DNA of 39,927 nt from Alphaproteobacteria bacterium (GTDB taxonomy: Bacteria; Pseudomonadota; Alphaproteobacteria; SHVV01). This document shows positions 34,808-39,927 of the stretch, in pieces. Below the pieces are notes generated by a model, which was given only the letters and a program-made list of their open reading frames with translations, did not search any database and was not told where the DNA came from. Positions within the stretch are counted from its first letter, which is position 1. Each line of letters opens with the position of its first letter. The stretch is from positions 1 to 39,927 of the forward strand of contig SHVV01000006.1 in NCBI GenBank assembly GCA_009694095.1. The letters are read 5' to 3'. The translations under genes and the position numbers were made by a program.

Positions 34808-36003
34808 TCAATGCTCGAAACGGCTGGGCTTCGGCTCGCCGAACAGATAATCCTGCGCGTAGTCGATGTTGTGATCGATCAGATTGATGGCGACTGCTTC
34901 GGTTTCGACCCGTTCGGCGATCAGCCCGATACCGATTCGGCGCAGCGCCACCGACAGATCCTCGATATGGACCGGAAGGTCGGCCTGGTGGCGGGCCGAC
35001 ATCAGCGTTTCGGCGTTGACCTTGAGGAACTTGACGCCACGCTTCGCCAACTCGGAAATATCGAAGTGCAACGAGCGCACATGGTCGATCGAGAGTCCGA
35101 AGCGCAACTTCGCCAAGCGATCGAGGTTGCCCCGACGCTCGGATCGGTAAGAGTATCTTGCTCGAACTCGAAAAACAGCATCGGCGCCAATTCGGTGTTG
35201 TGCTGTAAAAAATCGACGAACTGCGAAAAAAAATCGCGATCGAGCAAAGAGGAACGCGAGATATTGAAAAAAACTCGAACCCCGATTCATCGCTAATAAC
35301 CCGACGCACGAGCTGGACGCAACAGATCAACAGCAGATTGTCGATCGTCGCGACGAAGCCGCGCTCGGCAGCGACGGCGATGTATCGCTCGGGCAGGATC
35401 ACGCGGCCGTCTTCCTCTCGTATCCGCGACAGAACTTCGCAGAACCGAACTTGAAGCGCCGGCAAACGGACGATCGGTTGCAGATACAGATCAAACCAAT
35501 TCTCGCGCAGGGCGCGCTTGGTGATTTCCAACACGTCGGCCTGCGCCAGCGACTTCGGTTGGATCATTGGCAGAGGCTGTATCGAATTGGACAGCGCGTC
35601 GTTCTTCGCCGTTGGTACCGCGTTGCCCCCGCTTGACGTTGAGATGCGTTAGCAGGCTGCGCAGAACCCGCATCTCGGAAACGATCTCGTTGTTCGAGCG
35701 AGCAACGTCGCCGTCCGACGCGAGAACTGTGAGCTCGGCCATTTTGGCTTCGGTCGCCGCCAGTTCACTTTTCAGGTCATCATGCGAAGCGCGAAGCGCC
35801 CGAACGTGATGCGACAGGCGCGGGTTGAGAGCGATCTGTGAAGCGACCACATGAATGAGTGCGCCGGCCACCAGAACGAAACTTGCGGCACCGTAGGCCG
35901 TCGATCCGGCCAGCGCTGGGTTGTCGTGCGGCAACCAGTAGCCGAAGCTGGCGGCAGCGGCGCTGTAGCCGAGCGGGATCGAGAGGTGCCAGTACCATTT
36001 CAT
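34808..36003 (-). pseudogene. Membrane-anchored EAL-domain protein broken by three frameshifts
   Basis: Starting at 36003 the frame gives two hydrophobic helices and a coiled coil (LRASHDDLKSELAATEAKMAEL ... SEMRVLRSLLTHLNV). The reading then shifts at about 35626-35636 into SGGNAVPTAKNDALSNSIQPLP and the start of an EAL domain (LYLQPIVRLPALQVRFCEVLSRIREEDGRVILPERYI). It shifts again at the C-run 35280-35283 into RVFFNISRSSLLDRDFFSQFVDFLQHN, and a third time at 35130-35133 into NLDRLAKLRFGLSIDHVRSLHF ... ERVETEAVAINLIDHNIDYAQDYLFGEPKP, ending at TGA 34808. The four pieces join into one protein of about 395 residues. EAL is EVL and the DDFG motif is absent, so even the intact form probably had no c-di-GMP phosphodiesterase activity. 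Confidence 0.85.
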
Positions 36004-36090
36004 GGCGCTATGCGGGACCTTCGCTCACCGTTGGAGAGCGTAACGACTTGGCAGGGTGGCGGCAGGGTAGCGCCTGACTTCACGCGGCTG

Positions 36091-37152
36091 TTATAGCGCA
36101 TCGCGCCCGACTGCGTCGGCAACCGACGCTAAGCCGTCGCGGACAAGCAGGTCCGCGAGTTCGCGTTTGATCCGGCGAACCAACCCGGGACCTTCGAAGA
36201 CGAGCGCGGTGTAGAGTTGGACCAGGCTCGCGCCGGCGCGGATCTTGGCGTAGGCGTCGGCGGCTGAAGCGATACCGCCAACCCCGATCAGCGGAATCCG
36301 GCCCGCCGTCAGTCGATACATGTCGCGCAGGACCGCGAGCGAGGGCGCGAAAAGTGGTGCGCCGCTCAAGCCCCCCGCTTCGTCCCGGGCGGCGCTCTTG
36401 AGACCTTTGCGCGCCGCAACCGTAGTGTTGCCGACAATCAATCCGTCGAGCTTTTTTTCCAACGCGACGGCGGCGATGGCGGCCCGTTCGTCCGGGTCCA
36501 GATCAGGCGCGATTTTCGCGAGAATTGGGACCGGATGCACGCCGGCACGAGCCGCTACTTGGCGCGCAGCGTCGAGCCGGTCCAGCAACTCGAAGAGAGC
36601 TGCTCGACTTTGCAGCGCCCGCAGCCCCGGCGTGTTCGGCGAGGAGACATTGACGACGACATACGACGCATATGGCGCGAGCGCCGCGTACCCGGCGACG
36701 TAATCGGCGATCCGGTCAGCGCTATCCTTGTTGGCACCGACGTTGGCGCCGACGATGCCGGTGCTGCGGCGACCCGCGAGGCGGCCGGCCGAGGCGGCAA
36801 GCCCATGGTTGTTGAAGCCCAGCCGGTTCACCACCGCTCGATCTTCGACGAGGCGAAATAGTCGGGGTTTGGCGTTGCCCGTCTGCGGGCGCGGCGTCGT
36901 CGAACCGACCTCGACGAAGCCAAAGCCTATTCCCAACATAGCGTCAACGACGAGCGCATCTTTGTCGAAGCCGGCTGCAAGCCCGACTGGATTGGGAAAA
37001 ACGAGCCCGAGAACGCGAACGGCGAGAACTGCGGGGTCTGGCTCCGGTTCGGCCTTGAAGAGTCCAGATCCCAGCGCCCGGAGGGTTAGCCTATGCGCGA
37101 CCTCCGGATCGAGCCGGTGGAGAACGGGACGTACAATGGAGAACAGCTTCAT
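36091..37152 (-). CDS. pyrD: Dihydroorotate dehydrogenase (quinone), class 2
   Basis: PyrD makes orotate for pyrimidine synthesis and passes electrons to quinone at the inner membrane. I start at MKLFSIVRPVLHRLDPEVAHRLTL, the amphipathic membrane-binding helix of class 2 enzymes; the ORF-track start is six codons upstream. The 353-residue protein has NPVGLAAGFDKD, STTPRPQTGNAKPRLFRL, NRLGFNN and the catalytic serine S171 in NVSSPNTPGLRALQ. The FMN-binding IGVGGIASAADAYAKIRAGASLVQLYTALVFEGP lies near the end. It diverges from the subtilase gene across 81 bp. Confidence 0.96.
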   Translation of the reverse strand: MKLFSIVRPVLHRLDPEVAHRLTLRALGSGLFKAEPEPDPAVLAVRVLGLVFPNPVGLAAGFDKDALVVDAMLGIGFGFVEVGSTTPRPQTGNAKPRLFRLVEDRAVVNRLGFNNHGLAASAGRLAGRRSTGIVGANVGANKDSADRIADYVAGYAALAPYASYVVVNVSSPNTPGLRALQSRAALFELLDRLDAARQVAARAGVHPVPILAKIAPDLDPDERAAIAAVALEKKLDGLIVGNTTVAARKGLKSAARDEAGGLSGAPLFAPSLAVLRDMYRLTAGRIPLIGVGGIASAADAYAKIRAGASLVQLYTALVFEGPGLVRRIKRELADLLVRDGLASVADAVGRDAL

Positions 37153-37233
37153 CACGATCGGCGCCGGCACTGTACAAAATACTCGGTTGCTCGGAAAGGT
37201 AGGTCAGTACTATGGGGTAGACTGGTAGCCAAG

Positions 37234-38526
37234 ATGAAACTATTCCCCACCGTCCTTTTCGCCTCGATCGTTCTCGTCGGTCCGCCCGCGTTTTCCCAGC
37301 CGATCCACGATGCCGGTCAAGACATCTTCGATCGCATCAACGGGGCGATCGCAGCCACGTGCGCCCACCCCAACGATACGCTGAAGCAAATGGCAGCGCA
37401 TTTGGGGAGCGGCGCAGCACCGGTCTACCACCAGGTCCTTCGCCGCCGTGCGGTCGTGGCCGGTTGGCAGCGCGCCTTCACCCTCAAGACCTACGGCCTC
37501 CTCGAAGTGACTCGGATCCAGCCGACCGACGCCAGCGGCCAGATAACGGCCGAATTTTCGCTCGCCCTCGGCGAGCGTCTGCTGCCGACTCTCTCGGTGC
37601 TAGCGACGATCGATTGCCGCGTGCTCGAAGGTCGGCGCTTGGCCTATGACGGCAACGGTCAGCTCGAAAGTCTGATCGTCCTCGACGCCGACCTTGCGAC
37701 CATTGGCCCGGGCGCGAAACTCAATCCTGAATTCCCACCGGCCGTGGCTGGCGATTCCGCCAGCGAAGCTATCCGCGTCGCGATCGTCGACACCGGTATC
37801 AACTATCAGCTGCCGATCTTTGCCCGCGCGCTCGCCCGCAACCGTCACGGCCAACCACTCGGCTACGACTATTGGGATCTCGACCCGTTTCCATTCGACA
37901 GCGATCCGCGGCGCTCGCCGTTCTATCCCATGCATCAGGGCACTCGCACGGCGAGCGTGATCGTGAACGAGGCGCCGGCGGCGAAGATCGTCCCTTACCG
38001 CTTTCCTTATCCCGATGTCAGCCTGATGGCCGATCTCGTGCGCGACGCCGACGATGCCGGCGCCCGGATCGTCGCGATCGCGTTCTCCGGCGGCGAAGGC
38101 GAATGGGACGCCTTCATCGAGGCAGCCGAATCGCGGCCCAACATGTTGATCATCGCCGCGGCCGGCCCCGGCGGCGCCAATCTCGATGTCACCGCCGAGC
38201 CTCCGGCGACTCTAACGCTGCCAAATATCATCATCGTTACGGCAGCCGATCGCCGCGGACGCATACTCGAGGGCGCAAATTTCGGCCCTCGTTCAGTCCA
38301 CCTCGCCATGGTAGCGGACGACGTCGCCGTGGTCGATTTCTCCGGCCGGCCCGGGCGCGCAGCCGGCACCGGAATAGCCGCGGCGCGGCTGGCGGCCCTC
38401 GCCGCACGCTTGCTTGCCCGCAATCCGACCTGGACGATGAAAGAACTTCGCCGCGAGCTTTTCATCCTCGGTCGCACCGTGGCCGGCGAGCCGGCGCGCA
38501 CGCGCCATGGCGTGATCATGGAGTGA
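37234..38526 (+). CDS. Secreted subtilase (S8)-like protein lacking key catalytic residues
   Basis: This 430-residue protein has a signal peptide MKLFPTVLFASIVLVGPPAFS, an N-terminal domain of about 155 residues, and an S8-like domain from about 180. The Asp motif VAIVDTGIN is intact (D186). The His block reads YPMHQGTRTASVIV, with Gln directly before GT where S8 enzymes have the catalytic His (H234 is one residue early). The oxyanion Asn segment reads AAAGPGGAN instead of AAGN. The Ser block reads AGTGIAAARLAALAARLLARNP where GTS-x-A-x-P is normal, so the nucleophile position is Gly (about G380). The frame is intact and fold residues are kept, suggesting a pseudoprotease rather than simple decay. 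The start is ATG 37234; the earlier ORF-track start lies across the pyrD promoter. Confidence 0.8.
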   Translation: MKLFPTVLFASIVLVGPPAFSQPIHDAGQDIFDRINGAIAATCAHPNDTLKQMAAHLGSGAAPVYHQVLRRRAVVAGWQRAFTLKTYGLLEVTRIQPTDASGQITAEFSLALGERLLPTLSVLATIDCRVLEGRRLAYDGNGQLESLIVLDADLATIGPGAKLNPEFPPAVAGDSASEAIRVAIVDTGINYQLPIFARALARNRHGQPLGYDYWDLDPFPFDSDPRRSPFYPMHQGTRTASVIVNEAPAAKIVPYRFPYPDVSLMADLVRDADDAGARIVAIAFSGGEGEWDAFIEAAESRPNMLIIAAAGPGGANLDVTAEPPATLTLPNIIIVTAADRRGRILEGANFGPRSVHLAMVADDVAVVDFSGRPGRAAGTGIAAARLAALAARLLARNPTWTMKELRRELFILGRTVAGEPARTRHGVIME

Positions 38527-38576
38527 ACGCCCATTTGCCGACTTGAAGCGAAAGTGAGCCGCTTGCTCCGCTCGAC

Positions 38577-39269
38577 TCAAAGCAGCGAAGAGAACAAGGT
38601 CTGTTCCGGCTCGATGCAGCCAGCATCGTCGTTCTTAACCGAATTGACCCGGATCGAGACCCGTGTCACGGCGAGTTCGCCCGCGTAAGGCTTTAGAAGC
38701 GCATCGGGCGTTGCGCCGGCGCTGGCCCGAAGCCACGATTCGTGGTCGCGTTTTGGTAGGATGACCGGCATGCGCTCGTGCAGCACGCGGAGCTCCTCGT
38801 TAGCTTCTGTCGTGACGATCGTGCAACTTTGGATCGGTCCCGCCCCTCCTGGCGCCGGCGGATGCCAGCGATCCCATAACCCGGCAAAGACGAACGGCCG
38901 GCCATCGGGCGGCGCGATCAGATACGGCTGTTTGATCTTGCCCTCGATCTTCCACTCGTAAAATCCGTCGGCGAGGATGAGGCAACGGCGTCGAGCGAAC
39001 GCGTCGCGAAATGCTGGTTTTTCCTTAAGGGTGTCGGCGCGGGCATTGATGGTCTTGGCGCCGAACGCCAGGTCCTTGGCCCAAGCCGGGATCAGGCCCC
39101 AACGAAACGTCGCGAGTTCGGACTGGCCATCGGCACCAATCCGAACCGCATGCACCGGATCGGTCGGCGCGATATTGTAGCGGGGCGGTGCGTTCGGAAT
39201 CGCCCCAGTCAGCGATAGGTATTCGAAATATTCGGCCCAGGTGACCGAGCGCTTGAAGCGGCCGCACAT
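38577..39269 (-). CDS. SOS response-associated peptidase family protein (SRAP, YedK/HMCES-like)
   Basis: SRAP proteins cross-link to abasic sites in single-stranded DNA through Cys2 and protect them. The 230-residue protein starts MCGRF (C2 nucleophile after Met removal). It has YNIAPTDPVHAVR (the abasic-site-binding Asn), RWGLIPAWAKD, KTINARADTLKEKPAFRDAFARRRCLILADGFYEW (the key Glu is in ADGFYEW) and the histidine in LHERMPVIL. All core residues are present. It stands alone on the minus strand, and I see no LexA box. Confidence 0.93.
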   Translation of the reverse strand: MCGRFKRSVTWAEYFEYLSLTGAIPNAPPRYNIAPTDPVHAVRIGADGQSELATFRWGLIPAWAKDLAFGAKTINARADTLKEKPAFRDAFARRRCLILADGFYEWKIEGKIKQPYLIAPPDGRPFVFAGLWDRWHPPAPGGAGPIQSCTIVTTEANEELRVLHERMPVILPKRDHESWLRASAGATPDALLKPYAGELAVTRVSIRVNSVKNDDAGCIEPEQTLFSSLL

Positions 39270-39326
39270 TGACCTTCGGTCCCTCCTCTCCTAGCCAACG
39301 GAGACGATCGATTCCGGGAGGCCCAC

Positions 39327-39927
39327 ATGCTCCACCTTTACGACTATCTGCCCTCGGGCAACGGCTACAAAGTTCGCCTGCTGCTCCGACTGCTTGGACT
39401 GCCCTAAGGGCGCACCGACCTCGATGTCATGAAAGGCGAAACGCGCACGCTGGCGTTCCTGGCCAAGAACCCGAACGGCCGCATCCCGGCGCTCCAACTC
39501 AACGCCGGCACGGTTCTGTGGGAGTTGAACGCCATCATATTTTACCTGGCCGACGGAACTCGTTTCTTGCCCACCGCCCGGCTTGCCCGCGCCCTGCAAT
39601 GGATGTCTTTCGAGCGTTATAGCTACGAGCCCTATATCGAGGGTGGTACGGTTCTAGTTGTAGCATACCGGCCTCGATGACGAAAATCGCCGCCAGTTGC
39701 CGCAGAAACGGGCCGGCGGCGAAGCGACGCTCTGGGTTATGGAACGTCACCTCGCGAACGAGGCGTTCTTCGTCGGCCCTTCTCTCACGATCGCCGATAT
39801 CGCGCTTTACGCCTATACCCACGTCGCCGACGAGGGCTCGTTCGACAGAGAAAGGGCCCGCCAGCGGCAAGAACCCTAGCGACCCGTCTGATCCGAGGGG
39901 CTGCGCTAGATCGAGGATCGATTCATC
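39327..39927 (+). pseudogene. Glutathione S-transferase, broken by a stop codon and frameshift
   Basis: ATG 39327 with GGGAGG ahead opens MLHLYDYLPSGNGYKVRLLLRLLGLP, a typical GST thioredoxin fold start, then TAA at 39405-39407 where tyrosine is usual (LGIPYE-like). The frame goes on with GRTDLDVMKGETRTLAFLAKNPNGRIPALQLN ... LWELNAIIFYLADGTRFLP, the normal glutathione-site continuation. It reaches WMSFERYSYEPYIEGG and then loses frame at about 39645-39664. The C-terminal domain continues in the next frame as HTGLDDENRRQLPQKRAGGEATLWVMERHLANEAFFVGPSLTIADIALYAYTHVADEGSFD. After that the sequence no longer matches (TAG at about 39877). At least two, probably three, lesions are present. The end runs off the window. 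Confidence 0.85.

Overview
The window is a GC-rich bacterial chromosome segment, most likely from an alphaproteobacterium of the Rhodospirillales type. Three things point that way. The cytochrome c maturation genes run in the order ccmABC(D)EFGHI. A dapF-mtaB-ftsY operon diverges from ffh-rpsP-rimM-trmD-rplS, which is followed by leuCDB and asd. The sdhCDAB genes have alphaproteobacterial-type products. This taxonomic call rests on gene order and protein character, not on a database search.

Region by region: 1-1.7 kb holds a divergent pair of broken genes (a pyridoxamine-phosphate-oxidase-like gene and a LysR regulator) around an AT-rich spacer. 1.7-11.1 kb is the System I cytochrome c maturation locus, interrupted between ccmC and ccmD by an antisense CoA-transferase and the remnant of a His-rich EamA transporter. 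11.2-16.1 kb is accessory: a NUDIX hydrolase, a class II glutamine amidotransferase, a VOC protein, a frameshifted secreted protein, an alpha/beta hydrolase, a BrnT/BrnA toxin-antitoxin pair behind a perfect palindrome, and a 600-bp non-coding block packed with REP-like palindromes. 16.1-27.6 kb is conserved core: SRP receptor and SRP GTPase, tRNA and ribosome maturation, lysine and leucine biosynthesis. 27.9-31.4 kb is the succinate dehydrogenase operon with a recognisable promoter and terminator. 31.4-39.9 kb mixes intact metabolic genes (mmsA, HAD hydrolase, pyrD, SRAP) with broken accessory genes (lipoprotein, EAL protein, GST) and an intact-frame subtilase that appears to have lost most of its catalytic residues.

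How the genes work together: the ccm genes export haem, hand it to CcmE and ligate it to apocytochromes c. SdhCDAB feeds electrons from succinate to the quinone pool, and PyrD (class 2) feeds the same pool from dihydroorotate. Ffh and FtsY form the co-translational targeting pair. LeuCDB, Asd and DapF serve amino-acid and cell-wall precursor synthesis.

The most striking overall signal is gene decay confined to accessory genes. Seven loci carry nonsense codons, frameshifts or truncation, while every core gene reads cleanly. I found no convincingly new multi-gene system. The best leads are the subtilase pseudoenzyme, the palindrome abutting the brnT start codon, the split ccm operon, and two families of dispersed palindromes.
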